DNA of 64,000 nucleotides from Pseudoalteromonas luteoviolacea (GCF_000814765.1 NZ_JWIC01000003.1:395907-459906), one strand, 5' to 3'. Numbered from the stretch's first letter, positions 18,835 through 27,663 are shown. Program-made: numbers and translations. The notes: generated from the sequence alone by a model not told the origin.

Positions 18835-19039
18835 TAAGTATTACGATGAGAATGTACTATATATGCAGCTTGTCTGCGAAAATCTAATGCGCCAAACTAG
18901 GCTTATAACGATTGTAAAAAGCATCGTCATTGAACATGTTTTCCTTCTGGTTTAACTACAGGAATGGTAACTGACAAACATATGAGCTTGAACTCATACT
19001 TATAAAGCTGCTTACATCTGAAAGCTTTTCACCTATGAT

Positions 19040-19150
19040 TTGACACAGCTTACTTTTGAACCAAGTCATAAACGAGCTTTGCGGTTATTAAATCACTGAG
19101 TGCAGTGCCAACAGACTTAAATCAGGTGATCTCACCATCATTTTCACGCT
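19040..19150 (-). pseudogene. Remnant of ornithine cyclodeaminase family gene
   Basis: Minus-strand translation of this stretch gives FKSVGTALSDLITAKLVYDL, the conserved end of ornithine cyclodeaminase / mu-crystallin family proteins. It is preceded by an in-frame stop and flanked by more stops. Only the last few dozen codons survive, so this is a decayed fragment without function. Confidence 0.5.
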
Positions 19151-19189
19151 GAAAAGTATTACTTTGACCAAGCGCTGTAAGTATTAGAG

Positions 19190-19618
19190 CCTGGAAAAAA
19201 TCGCTTTGAACTTAATAAAGATATCGCTAAGTACAATTATTTAATGACATGGCGTGACATGAAGCAAGTAGGACACCAGCTGTCGATAAACAGCGATTTG
19301 ATGGGGGCAGTTTGGTGTTTCATTGGTGAACAGTCTGCTGGGAATAGCATTAACAGGAACATACTCTGGTGCGACTTCAGGGCATCTAGCTGTGAACTTT
19401 TTGCTTTACAGCCAGTCTGTGTCTGTCCCTCTAATCTGGCAAAATAACATTGACGTATTACCTTATGAGCAGCAAATTTGGCACCCTAATATGCTGACCT
19501 TGCCTGAATTAAGAGGTGGCGTATTAGAAGTTATTGCGATTTTAAAATTTGGCTGGCGAACCTGTGAAGCTATCAAAAAGACTAAACCTATAGGTTTAAT
19601 GACCAACGAGTTTTAATA
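19190..19618 (+). pseudogene. Decayed gene remnant with hydrophobic segments, family not recognised
   Basis: Two overlapping plus-strand frames (about 19190-19447 and 19323-19616) read as consecutive parts of one protein if a frameshift near 19320 is allowed: a segment with YLMTWRDMKQVGHQLSINSD, then VNSLLGIALTGTYSGAT and a soluble tail with WHPNMLTLPELRGGVLEV. No good ribosome binding site precedes either. I cannot name the family; it looks like a broken membrane or envelope gene. Confidence 0.3.
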
Positions 19619-20153
19619 TCGAAATCTAATCTTTTTTGGCATAAGTACAGTTAATAGGCCTGTTTGTATGTGTTTTCTTAGATTTAAAATTGAAATACAA
19701 CTTACCAATAAAGCACGTAAATAACTTATGTTTTTTGCAATTGCTTAATTCAGGTTTTATTACAGCGACTAGTAAAGTTGAATTGATATATTAACATATA
19801 GGCGTAAAGCAGATATTTGCCTAACTGATTTTGCAAGTTTAGAGTCATCTATATTGAATGTGAAGCACTTTAGGGGGCAGTTTCCCCCCCCGATTTTACT
19901 CACTTCTTCATCATTACTTCTCGAGCTTTCCTGATGATTAATTAAGTGCTCTCTGTAATAAAAGTTACTTAAAAAATAAATAAATTTAAATTAAAACTTT
20001 AATTTAAATAAAAGGTTTTAGAAACAAACCTGACATTTTACGAACATATATTCCCAGTGCTGAAATTTTTACCATTGTAGTGCGTCTTATTATTGCGCTC
20101 ATGAGTGATTATTTAAATTAAAGCTATAAAAACAAAGAAGTATTGGAGAAAAA
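19619..20153. other. AT-rich intergenic region, no gene seen
   Basis: About 530 bases without a convincing reading frame. It contains a C7 run near 19884 and a strongly AT-rich block at 19970-20015 just ahead of the sphingomyelinase-like gene, which may hold its promoter or a nucleoid-protein (H-NS-like) binding region; this is inference from composition only. Confidence 0.4.
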
Positions 20154-21152
20154 ATGAAGATAAAATTACCCCTGTTCTGTGCTTTAATGCTATTGAGTAC
20201 ACATAGTATGGCTCAATCGATAAAAGTGATGGCATATAATATTATGCAGTTAAATGTTCAAGATTGGGACCAAGCAAATAGGGCAGAGCGACTGCCGTCT
20301 GTAATAAAGTCACTCAGTGATAGCCCAGATGTTATCATTGTCAATGAAGTATTTAATAGCGATGCAGAGCAAGCGTTGGCAGCATTATCAGATATTTACC
20401 CTTATCAAACGCCTAATGTTGGGCAAGAGTGTAGTGGTAGCGGCTGGGATGGCTTAACTGGGAATTGTTCAAACAGTCCGTTTGTTATTCGCGGCGGTGT
20501 GGTCATCATTTCTAAATATCCAATTGTCTCGCAGAAGGCACATGTTTTTACAAATAGCTTAAGCGGTAGTTGGGACTATCTGGCCAATAAGGGCTTTGCC
20601 TACGTAAAGGTCAATAAAGGCGGGCAATACTATCATTTAGTTGGTACTCACTTACAGGCAACGCACGATGGAAATACAAAACAAGAGCATCGCATACGCA
20701 TGGGTCAACTAAGGGAAATTCAAACATTTATTGAGGCTGAAAACATTTCTACTAGTGAACCCGTGATAATTGGTGGAGATATGAATGTAGAGTGGAGTAA
20801 GCAGCATGAAATTGCGGATATGCTCTCAACTACACGCAGCAAGTTAAACTTTGAAACCCCGGCGGTTGGCTCTTTCTCTGCCAAACATAACTGGTTTACG
20901 AAAGCGAACGCGTACTATTTTGACTACAGCTTAGACTATAACGATACGTTAGACTACGTATTTTGGCATCAAGACTATAAACAACCTAAGAATAACCCTA
21001 ACATGGTCGTGCGTTATCCAAAAGCAGCTAAAAACTGGTATTGGAGTTACTTAAAAGGAAATTGGAATCTGAGTTCAGGCCGTTACTACCACAATGGTTA
21101 TTATCATGAATTGTCAGATCATTATCCTGTACAAGTAAATTTTGAGTTTTAA
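20154..21152 (+). CDS. Secreted sphingomyelinase C-like phosphodiesterase (EEP family)
   Basis: The 332-residue product has a signal peptide (cut after SMA-QS) and a full endonuclease/exonuclease/phosphatase fold of the neutral sphingomyelinase (SMase C) type. Visible catalytic motifs: MAYNIMQLN near the start, IIVNEVFN (metal-binding Glu), VGTHLQA (His), IIGGDMNVEW (Asp/Asn) and the closing SDHYPVQ (general base His). The cysteine pair around QECSGSGWDGLTGNCSNS is typical of secreted bacterial SMases, which cut sphingomyelin in host membranes and are often haemolytic. An aromatic insert near 285-315 (NWYWSYLKGNWN, YYHNGYYH) may help membrane contact. ATG at 20154 follows TTGGAG. It stands alone. 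Confidence 0.88.
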   Translation: MKIKLPLFCALMLLSTHSMAQSIKVMAYNIMQLNVQDWDQANRAERLPSVIKSLSDSPDVIIVNEVFNSDAEQALAALSDIYPYQTPNVGQECSGSGWDGLTGNCSNSPFVIRGGVVIISKYPIVSQKAHVFTNSLSGSWDYLANKGFAYVKVNKGGQYYHLVGTHLQATHDGNTKQEHRIRMGQLREIQTFIEAENISTSEPVIIGGDMNVEWSKQHEIADMLSTTRSKLNFETPAVGSFSAKHNWFTKANAYYFDYSLDYNDTLDYVFWHQDYKQPKNNPNMVVRYPKAAKNWYWSYLKGNWNLSSGRYYHNGYYHELSDHYPVQVNFEF

Positions 21153-21389
21153 AAACCTATATTTTAGTTTGTATTAAGGGAGATAACCTTTAATGCAAAC
21201 TAACAAAACTTAAAATACATTTAATGTTTCCAATAAATAAGTATAAATTTTTTTCCTTAAAAAACACTGATCCGTTTTTAACTGAATTGCTTTAAAGTAT
21301 ATAGTATGCGAAGAGGGCAAAGGCTAGTCCTTAATCAAAACTGCGTGAATTGTATTGTAAAGTGTGACGGATCCCTTTTATTATTTTTT

Positions 21390-21500
21390 AGCTCAACAGC
21401 TCAACAGCTCAACAGCTCAACAGCTCAACAGCTCAACAGCTCAACAGCTCAACAGCTCAACAGCTCAACAGCTCAACAGCTCAACAGCTCAACAGCTCAA
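21390..21500. repeat. Tandem 8-bp repeat AGCTCAAC, about 13.9 copies
   Basis: Perfect head-to-tail copies of AGCTCAAC fill 111 bp between the sphingomyelinase-like gene and the small secreted-protein gene. Each unit is itself close to a half palindrome (AGCT). In one frame it would encode a repeating SSTAQQLN peptide preceded by about 30 unremarkable codons, which is unlikely to be a gene. Because 8 is not a multiple of 3, copy changes would shift any frame. Such arrays mutate by slipped-strand pairing. Confidence 0.95.
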
Positions 21501-21825
21501 GATTAGAGTGTAAACTACACATTAGTTGCAGTTGTAGCTGAAGTGCACAGACGCAGTAGTATAAACTGAGCTAGTAAGCCTCTTATGATTATCCTCTCCT
21601 ATTTGTTGAAAGCTTAATTTATTTACCGCTAAGAAAGAGTGGTGATGGTCAGAAAAGCCTGTATATTTAACATCGAAAAAGAAGGAATGGGTGAAGAAGC
21701 ATCACTATGCTTGGTATTTTATGTCTGCTTTTTTCGAAAATAGCGATTGATTTGTATTCATCTAACAAATGAGGCCAATCCCTACCTTGCCCATTCCTTT
21801 GCAATGAGTTTGGTGTGTTGTTTTG

Positions 21826-22197
21826 TTAGTTACAGCTATTGTCGTGACATAAAGTGACTCTGCTTGCTCTACACATGCCTAATTTATTTTTTGCAGCCGA
21901 GTCCGTGGTGCTTTGCAGTCGAACACGTGTTTGTGAAACTTGAGCTGATAGCAATGCACTATAAACCAGCTGCTTGTTGTCACTCGTATGAGGTAAATAG
22001 TAAGTATTCCCACAGTCTCCGGTATCTGTAGCACCAGCAGCAAGTGTTACCCAAACGCCATATTCATCGCTGCCATAAACCCAGGTATCAATTTTTGAAA
22101 TATGTCCTTCTGGGAAAATAGAGTTATTTGCAAACGCCTGAACGGACAGAAGAGAAGTTGCTACTAAAAGAGTGTTAATCGTTTTTTTAAATTTCAC
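21826..22197 (-). CDS. Small secreted protein, family not recognised
   Basis: A 123-residue protein with a clear signal peptide (cut near AFA-NN) and a mature part of about 100 residues. It has four cysteines (GDCGNTYY, GMCRAS, TLCHDNSCN) that could form two disulfides. Segment ISKIDTWVYGSDEYGVWVTLA looks beta-rich. Function unknown; secretion or periplasmic location follows from the signal peptide. It lies just downstream (same strand) of the P450 operon, 49 nt away, so it may be read through from it. Confidence 0.7.
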   Translation of the reverse strand: MKFKKTINTLLVATSLLSVQAFANNSIFPEGHISKIDTWVYGSDEYGVWVTLAAGATDTGDCGNTYYLPHTSDNKQLVYSALLSAQVSQTRVRLQSTTDSAAKNKLGMCRASRVTLCHDNSCN

Positions 22198-22246
22198 TAT
22201 TTTAAATATCCATTTATAATTTAAAAGAAATTATATTGTACCTATT

Positions 22247-23629
22247 TTAACTTGTTTTTAAAGAGTGTTTTCTATTTATGATATTTTTTATTTTTAAATT
22301 TACTTTATTAACCTTCATAATTAGTCCGTCATGATTTGATAAAGTTGATCTGGCGTTAATATTTAATGGGTTTACGTTATCGTCTAGAAAACTTATTCTT
22401 GCATGCCTTAAATAAGTTACTAGCACACTCAGCATTTCTTGCATCGCAAAATGCTGCCCAATACAGTTTCTATGCCCTGCTCCGAAAGGGATATAACTGC
22501 CTTTTTCATGTCCTGACCCTTGTTCCCAGCGGCGTGGGTCGAAGTGCTCGGGGTGATCAAAATTGCTGTTTAATCTATGTACCACAAATGGAGAGATAAA
22601 TACTTTATCTCCTTTACTTATTTTATAACCATTTAGGTTTGTATCTTCTTGAGCACGCCTAGCACCAATTAACCAGACCGGTGGGAATAGTCTTAATACC
22701 TCTTTTATAAATGCTAGAGTCGCTGGGAATTTATCAAAAGACAACGGCTCACCACTGTTGTGATTGATAACTTCTTTATATACTTTATTGGCCTCAACCT
22801 CATATTTTGCCAAACAATACCAGCACCACATTAAGCTATTCGAGGTTGTTTCATGGCCGACGATAAAATAAGAGATCAGATGATCTTTTATATTTTCATT
22901 GGTGAGTGAGTTGCCTGTTTCATCCGTTGCTTCAAGTAAGGATGACAGTAAATCACCGTGATCTACGAAGGGTTCACTCTTTCGTTTGTGGAGAATTTCA
23001 TCAATGATTTGTTCAATGGTTTTACGAGCTCTTTTGATCCTTAGATTAAGTGGCGAAGGAAACCAAGCTGGAAAGTTGACGACACTTTCGAAGTTTTTAC
23101 TGAGCAAATGATGCAGTTCATTCATCGCATCTGACACCGCGCTGGTTTTTTTTAACTCAGATTTACTCAAGCCAAATAGCGTTTTGCAGGTAATCTGTAA
23201 AGACAGCCTTTCCATTTGGGCAGCCATGTCGACAGTCTCATCATGGTTTAGCTCAGAAACCGATTCTAAAGCATATTGCTCAAATACACCTTGGTAGCTT
23301 TGCAGGCGACGATGCATAAAGGCTGGTTGGGCGATTTTACGCAGCGGTTTATGTGTTTGCTGGTCGGCAGTCACGATCCCTTGACCGATGGCTTTGCTAA
23401 GAATTTTCGTATCTCGGGTAGATTTTGGAAATTGCTTTACTTTACCGATAAGCACGTCTTGGATCATACTTGGATTAGAGAGCAAAGTGACTTTAAATGG
23501 CCCGAGTTTGAATTGCAGTACATCACCAAATTTACTTGCAAGTGTCATCAAAAAGTTGGCAGGGTCATCCATAAAGTTGATGCCCAGCCTGCTGATTTCT
23601 TTGTTGGTTACTTTTGGTATTTGCTTCAT
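22247..23629 (-). CDS. Cytochrome P450 monooxygenase
   Basis: The 460-residue protein carries all P450 signatures: the I-helix oxygen-binding motif VGHETTS near residue 255, the K-helix ExxR (KEVLRLFPP) near 310, and the haem-cysteine loop FGAGHRNCIG near 395. There is no N-terminal membrane anchor, so it is a soluble bacterial type needing ferredoxin and reductase from elsewhere. It is the last gene of a five-gene operon, 6 nt after the condensation-domain gene, and so probably hydroxylates or otherwise oxidises the product assembled by the upstream enzymes. It might also act on the nearby polyketide, but the strand and tight coupling favour the local operon. Confidence 0.93.
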   Translation of the reverse strand: MKQIPKVTNKEISRLGINFMDDPANFLMTLASKFGDVLQFKLGPFKVTLLSNPSMIQDVLIGKVKQFPKSTRDTKILSKAIGQGIVTADQQTHKPLRKIAQPAFMHRRLQSYQGVFEQYALESVSELNHDETVDMAAQMERLSLQITCKTLFGLSKSELKKTSAVSDAMNELHHLLSKNFESVVNFPAWFPSPLNLRIKRARKTIEQIIDEILHKRKSEPFVDHGDLLSSLLEATDETGNSLTNENIKDHLISYFIVGHETTSNSLMWCWYCLAKYEVEANKVYKEVINHNSGEPLSFDKFPATLAFIKEVLRLFPPVWLIGARRAQEDTNLNGYKISKGDKVFISPFVVHRLNSNFDHPEHFDPRRWEQGSGHEKGSYIPFGAGHRNCIGQHFAMQEMLSVLVTYLRHARISFLDDNVNPLNINARSTLSNHDGLIMKVNKVNLKIKNIINRKHSLKTS

Positions 23630-23635
23630 TGTTTA

Positions 23636-24886
23636 TCAGTTACTGGCGATGTTTTTAATGGCGTCAAAGAGAGATTGGATATGCTTAACCACGTCTTCTT
23701 CACTGAGGTTATGAGGGTTGTATTCGATTAAAAAGTCTACCTGATCCACACCATGGAAATTTATAATATTCAACTGTAGCGGCAGGCTGTGATGTTGGTG
23801 AGATTCGTAGCTGAATGAACTCGGCATGCCAGGTGTGTCGCTGAGCTGTTCCAGTTCCATATAGCCAAACCTGAACTCACTTAACGGTATGTGTGGCGGC
23901 AATTTAAGGTCTTCATACAGGAGTTCTGGCGGTAGTTTTTTATGTCTATAGGCATTTTTTAATTGTGTTGAAACTTGCTGCGCTTGCGTTGCTAAATTTA
24001 GTTCATCTGATAATGAAAACTCATGAACTAACATATTTGCCATGAATGCAATTAAATTACTTTCACTTTTTTTGCGTCCGTGAACAGGCAAACCAACACG
24101 CAATTGATTTGAGTTAGGTAGAGGGAAATCTCGGTTTAATTGACGCACCCAAAGGGTCAGCAACAGTGTTGATATACTGAGTTCATGTTGATTTGCAAAC
24201 TCAACGGTTGGTGCGAGTTGCGACCGAGGTAAAGAAAGGTGTATCGCTTTACTTTTTAATGGGTTTGAGGGTGAAAAAAGCCTAAATTCAATCGGTGCTG
24301 CTAAGTGATTTAGCCAAAATGTTTTGTCCTTTTGATACTGATTTGATGTTAAGTATTGCGCCTGCCCAGTGGCATACTGAACAGGTTCAAATTGAGTATT
24401 TGTCGGCGTGATACCTTTATCGTAGTAGTCTACGACTTGCTTTAAATAAGCAAACGCACTGTATCCATCACAAATTAAGTGATTGGCCAAAAAGGCTAGC
24501 CAAACTTGATTGTTTGGCAGTATGAAAATTTCATTTCTGTGTAGCGGGTACTCAAATGCAGAAATAGGCGTTGTAAATAACTTTTCTACTTTTTCATGGG
24601 CTGCTTGCTCTGCGCACTCAAAAGGAAGTGCGGATAAATCGGTGATGGGGTAAGTGTGCTCACAGTGAGCATGTTGATATTGCGCCACGCCACTAGGTGT
24701 TGGCTGAAAATAAAAGTCAAAGCTTGCGTGACAGGCCATCACAGCCTTTTGTGCTTCGACAAGTTTATTGGCATCTACCTGTGTAAATTTAATGACGCCG
24801 CCTGCGTTGGCGATAGGCAAATGAGGGGCAGCGCTGCAAAAAGCGAGCATCATATTTTGTAAGAGTGTGATCGGGATTGTATTCAT
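23636..24886 (-). CDS. Free-standing NRPS condensation-domain-like acyltransferase
   Basis: The 416-residue protein is a single condensation-type (CAT-fold) domain. Its catalytic motif reads NHLICDG (HxxxDG) at about residue 136. Other family features are the N-terminal TLLQNMMLAF-like segment, TLLLTLWVRQLNRD in the second half, LRVGLPVHGR, and the floor-loop region near 340-370. Such proteins without carrier domains make amide or ester bonds between two small acceptor/donor molecules, or between a carrier-bound acyl group and a free amine. It lies between the SDR (10-nt gap) and the P450 (6-nt gap) in a coupled operon. No adenylation or carrier domain is in the operon, so the donor may come from a CoA ester or from a carrier elsewhere. 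Confidence 0.85.
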   Translation of the reverse strand: MNTIPITLLQNMMLAFCSAAPHLPIANAGGVIKFTQVDANKLVEAQKAVMACHASFDFYFQPTPSGVAQYQHAHCEHTYPITDLSALPFECAEQAAHEKVEKLFTTPISAFEYPLHRNEIFILPNNQVWLAFLANHLICDGYSAFAYLKQVVDYYDKGITPTNTQFEPVQYATGQAQYLTSNQYQKDKTFWLNHLAAPIEFRLFSPSNPLKSKAIHLSLPRSQLAPTVEFANQHELSISTLLLTLWVRQLNRDFPLPNSNQLRVGLPVHGRKKSESNLIAFMANMLVHEFSLSDELNLATQAQQVSTQLKNAYRHKKLPPELLYEDLKLPPHIPLSEFRFGYMELEQLSDTPGMPSSFSYESHQHHSLPLQLNIINFHGVDQVDFLIEYNPHNLSEEDVVKHIQSLFDAIKNIASN

Positions 24887-24896
24887 ACTGGTTTGT

Positions 24897-25619
24897 CTAG
24901 GTTAAGGTGAGACCACCATCAACCTTGATTACGCTACCTGTTGTCCAAGGTTGAGATAGTAAGTTATTAATAATAAATGCAATGTCGTTGACTGTGCCAA
25001 GCCCAAATGGGTGCAGATCCGCGAGTGCGTCAAGTCGCGTCTGTTGCTGTAAATCGTCGTCTCGATGTAGGTGTAGCATGGGGGTATCTACACAACCAAG
25101 GGCTAATGCATTCACACTAATCTTTTTGGCAGCGCCAGCAATCGCCGATGCTTTCATAATTTGCTCCAGCCCTGCTTTGGAAGCGCTGTAAACGGCGCTA
25201 GTGGCAATGGGCTTTTCAGCAAGCGTAGAGCTGAGTAAAAGAATCGCACTGTTTTGCGGCATATATTGAATTGCTTGCTCGCAAAGTAATAGAGCGGATA
25301 CGAGATTCACATTAAGTTGTTCAGTGATGGAGTTAAGTTGAGTTTGTCCAAATTGCTCGTGATAACAGACGCCTGCTGCGTAAATTAAAGCGTCAATAGG
25401 TCCGGCACTCTCATGTATTGACTGGAATAGAGTATGCGTGTTCGTAATATCAGCAAGATCGCAGCGCCATGGGATAAAACGCTCGAACGCATTCAACGGG
25501 TGACGTTTATCTATGGTTCTGCTGACACCAATGACTCTATCACCCTGCTTAAGGCGCTTTTTGCACACTTGATAGCCTATACCAGAGCTAGCACCTGTTA
25601 CTAAGACTGTTTTACTCAT
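24897..25619 (-). CDS. Short-chain dehydrogenase/reductase (possible pteridine-reductase-like)
   Basis: The 240-residue SDR has the NAD(P) motif TGASSGIG at residues 8-15, an Arg-containing SRTIDKR that suggests NADPH, the NxxS/YxxxK centre (LLLSSTLAEKP...SAVYSASKAGLEQ), and the VDGGLTLT ending typical of FabG/FolM-like SDRs. Substrate cannot be read from sequence. Its ATG overlaps the stop of the FolB-like/cupin gene by 4 nt, which suggests a shared pathway; reduction of a pterin (as FolM or PTR1 do) is one inference, reduction of a keto group on another intermediate is equally possible. Confidence 0.88.
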   Translation of the reverse strand: MSKTVLVTGASSGIGYQVCKKRLKQGDRVIGVSRTIDKRHPLNAFERFIPWRCDLADITNTHTLFQSIHESAGPIDALIYAAGVCYHEQFGQTQLNSITEQLNVNLVSALLLCEQAIQYMPQNSAILLLSSTLAEKPIATSAVYSASKAGLEQIMKASAIAGAAKKISVNALALGCVDTPMLHLHRDDDLQQQTRLDALADLHPFGLGTVNDIAFIINNLLSQPWTTGSVIKVDGGLTLT

Positions 25620-26287
25620 GTGGTCGTGATCCCTTGGTAGTAATTGATATTGGTGGGCAATATTGATTCCAAAGAGTTGGCATGGTGAACAACTATTTCA
25701 TCTTCTGGTATAAATTTAGGAGTATCTATACACAATATGGTGGCTAACTTGTCACTGAAATTATCGTAACCGTGAACCGTACTTCTGGGCCAATCATAAC
25801 TGCTACCAGGCTCTATTTTTTCGGTATTAAAAGAAAGGCCTTCATCAAGTACTAATTCATGTTCATCCATTTGAAGGTGGATATGCGCAGGAATAGACTG
25901 ACCCGCGTCGATATTGAGTAAATAAATGCCAAACGTATCATTTTCAAATAGGATATCGACCGTACCAAAATGTTGCGCTTCGAACTCAATTATGTGTCGT
26001 TGATATGCACCTTTTTGGTTATATTCAAGCAAAGGAGAGCAGACATTAATTTCAATATAGTCAAGTTGTTTGAAGCGGCAAAAAAGTAGATTAGGAATAA
26101 TGACCAAAAATTCAGAAGCACTTATGTCGCATATTCGATCATATATGAATTGAACTTGTGCCTGAATTTCTTGTAGCTGAATTGAGCTTATCGTGTTTTG
26201 TAGATTAAGTTTAAGTTCAATTTGCAGGTCCGGTGCAAGATTAAGATCAAGGTCTTGTTCATAAGGTGGCATGTAGCACCTCCTCAC
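25616..26287 (-). CDS. FolB-like (dihydroneopterin aldolase-like) domain fused to a cupin domain
   Basis: The 223-residue protein seems to have two parts. Residues 1-105 follow the dihydroneopterin aldolase/epimerase pattern: YEQ..., alternating DLQIELKLNL strand, helix around YDRICDISASEFLVIIPNLLFCRF, then DYIEINVCSP. Similarity is weak and the usual catalytic Lys is not obvious. Residues 110-205 are a cupin with metal-binding motif GQSIPAHIHLQMDEHE (H-x-H...E) and PRSTVHGY. It overlaps the upstream RdgB-like gene by 29 nt and the downstream SDR by 4 nt. Together these neighbours point to handling of a pterin-like compound, but this rests on weak domain similarity. The cupin could be a metal-dependent oxygenase, isomerase or binding domain. 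Confidence 0.5.
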   Translation of the reverse strand: MRRCYMPPYEQDLDLNLAPDLQIELKLNLQNTISSIQLQEIQAQVQFIYDRICDISASEFLVIIPNLLFCRFKQLDYIEINVCSPLLEYNQKGAYQRHIIEFEAQHFGTVDILFENDTFGIYLLNIDAGQSIPAHIHLQMDEHELVLDEGLSFNTEKIEPGSSYDWPRSTVHGYDNFSDKLATILCIDTPKFIPEDEIVVHHANSLESILPTNINYYQGITTT

Positions 26288-26912
26288 AGTATGTTTGAGT
26301 TAGCGTGGCATTAGGAGTATTTAAAATATGTGCTTTGAGCTGCTTAAATGCACAGGCCCTTGGGTGTAATTCATTTCTTTTATCGATGTGCATCGAAGCG
26401 AATGTTGAACTCAGTCCTTGAGGTATAAATATGGGCTCAAATCCAATGCGGTTACTTCCTTTTGCTCGCCAGCTGATGGTACCTTGTACTTTTCCGATAA
26501 AGGTGTAGGCATCACCGCATGGATAAGCGAGGCTAAGCGCGCACACCATCTGTGCTCGCCGATCGTTTTTGGACTCCATTCTTGTGAGTAGATGTTCAAT
26601 CGCATATTCGAAACCACCTGCTTGACTTGCCCACCGCGCTGTAAATAAGCCCGGTAAACCATTTAGTGCATCAATACATAGGCCGCTGTCATCAGCAATG
26701 GCAGGACGCCCTGTAGATCGCGCTGTTGATAGTGCTTTAAGTTCTGCATTTTCAGCAAAGCTGTCTCCGGTTTCTTCAATGTCGTCAAGGCCCAATGAAT
26801 ATGCCGAACTAATTTGTTGGTAATATGGTTTTAATAAGGCTTTAATTTCTATGATTTTACCGGTGTTTTGGCTTGCAATGACTATTTCGTCGTAAATAAA
26901 TGGCTCAGTCAT
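26259..26912 (-). CDS. RdgB/HAM1-like nucleoside-triphosphate pyrophosphatase paralogue
   Basis: The 217-residue product follows the RdgB/HAM1 family: IVIASQNTGKIIEIKALL at the start, EETGDSFAENAELKA, ADDSGLCIDALNGLPGLFTARWA, and a late FEPIF. The normal purine-binding and phosphate motifs are altered: the usual GFGYDP is GFEP and the SHR near the end is LHPR. It is therefore a divergent paralogue, not the housekeeping gene. Normal RdgB removes pyrophosphate from dITP/XTP. In this operon, with FolB-like and SDR genes, removal of pyrophosphate from a GTP-derived pterin triphosphate is a possible role, as is self-protection. I chose ATG 26912 because GAGG lies 6 nt upstream. It is the first gene of the five-gene operon. 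Confidence 0.75.
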   Translation of the reverse strand: MTEPFIYDEIVIASQNTGKIIEIKALLKPYYQQISSAYSLGLDDIEETGDSFAENAELKALSTARSTGRPAIADDSGLCIDALNGLPGLFTARWASQAGGFEYAIEHLLTRMESKNDRRAQMVCALSLAYPCGDAYTFIGKVQGTISWRAKGSNRIGFEPIFIPQGLSSTFASMHIDKRNELHPRACAFKQLKAHILNTPNATLTQTYCEEVLHATL

Positions 26913-26948
26913 ACACATCCTCAGAAGTGTTTGTTGTACACCTTGCAA

Positions 26949-27441
26949 TGCAGCTTATAGCGCAAATGTGGACGAAATGTGTAAAGTTTTTGTTATCTGG
27001 TTTTATGACGGGCGGTCACTGTTTCCTACGCATTAAGGGGATTAAATCTAATACAGTGTTGTTGGTTAATATAAACGCCATAGGAACCCTCTTACATCTG
27101 ATAGTCTGTATTTATTTCAAGCATTTTCATACTGTGATGAATGGGTTTATTTAGATTTTAAAAGGCTGAAGGAGTTAAAATATATTGCTAATTTAGTGGC
27201 TTATGTTGCTTATGGTTTATTTTATGAGCTAACTGTTTAAATTCTAGAATATTCAGTTTTTATGTTGGGTTCAATCCGTTTTTATGGTTTTTAAATCTAT
27301 ATTTTTATTTTAATTTTTTTTGCTATTCAACCTGGATTAGGTAAACTTTTGTAAAGTTTCGCTTTTGTATTTACGCCTTGTTAATTTTTTAATATGTTTT
27401 ATCTAGTTTATAAAAAATGATTAAACAAGGGAGTTAATAAG
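26949..27441. other. Divergent intergenic region, no gene seen
   Basis: Almost 500 AT-rich bases between the divergent five-gene operon and the small secreted-peptide gene. No frame with a plausible ribosome binding site was found. It should hold the promoters for both transcripts; I could not fix a -10/-35 pair with confidence. Confidence 0.5.
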
Positions 27442-27663
27442 ATGAAATTAAAATCAATGTTATTTGGTGGTGTAGCAGCTGTGGCGATGACACTCGGTGT
27501 ACAATCAACGGCTCATGCATACATGACGATTTTGGTGACTTGTATAGATAAAAATAACTATAATTATTTATGGTCATCAAAGTCTATCTTTAGGGCTCAG
27601 TTTCAAGCTGACTTAGATCGTTGTCGCCGTGATGGCGGTTTAGCAGAGGTGGACTATCTATAG
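27442..27663 (+). CDS. Small secreted peptide
   Basis: A 73-residue protein with a textbook signal peptide (MKLKSMLFGG..., cut after AHA) leaving a mature peptide of about 47 residues with two cysteines (LVTCIDKN, DRCRRDG) that could form one disulfide. The start at 27442 is preceded by AAGGGAG at a good distance and followed by a terminator after the stop, so it is a real monocistronic gene. No family recognised. It lies between the P450 operon and the polyketide operon; a signalling, toxin-like or periplasmic role is open. Confidence 0.7.
   Translation: MKLKSMLFGGVAAVAMTLGVQSTAHAYMTILVTCIDKNNYNYLWSSKSIFRAQFQADLDRCRRDGGLAEVDYL

Noticed and set aside
21306..21506. 66-codon frame across the 8-bp array as a gene with SSTAQQLN repeats
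   Set aside because: No ribosome binding site, no recognisable domain, and the repeat peptide follows automatically from the DNA repeat.
22247..23629. P450 as a tailoring enzyme of the polyketide operon
   Set aside because: It is the last gene of a separate tightly coupled operon and is more than 5 kb and four unrelated genes away from the polyketide operon. Not excluded, but not supported.
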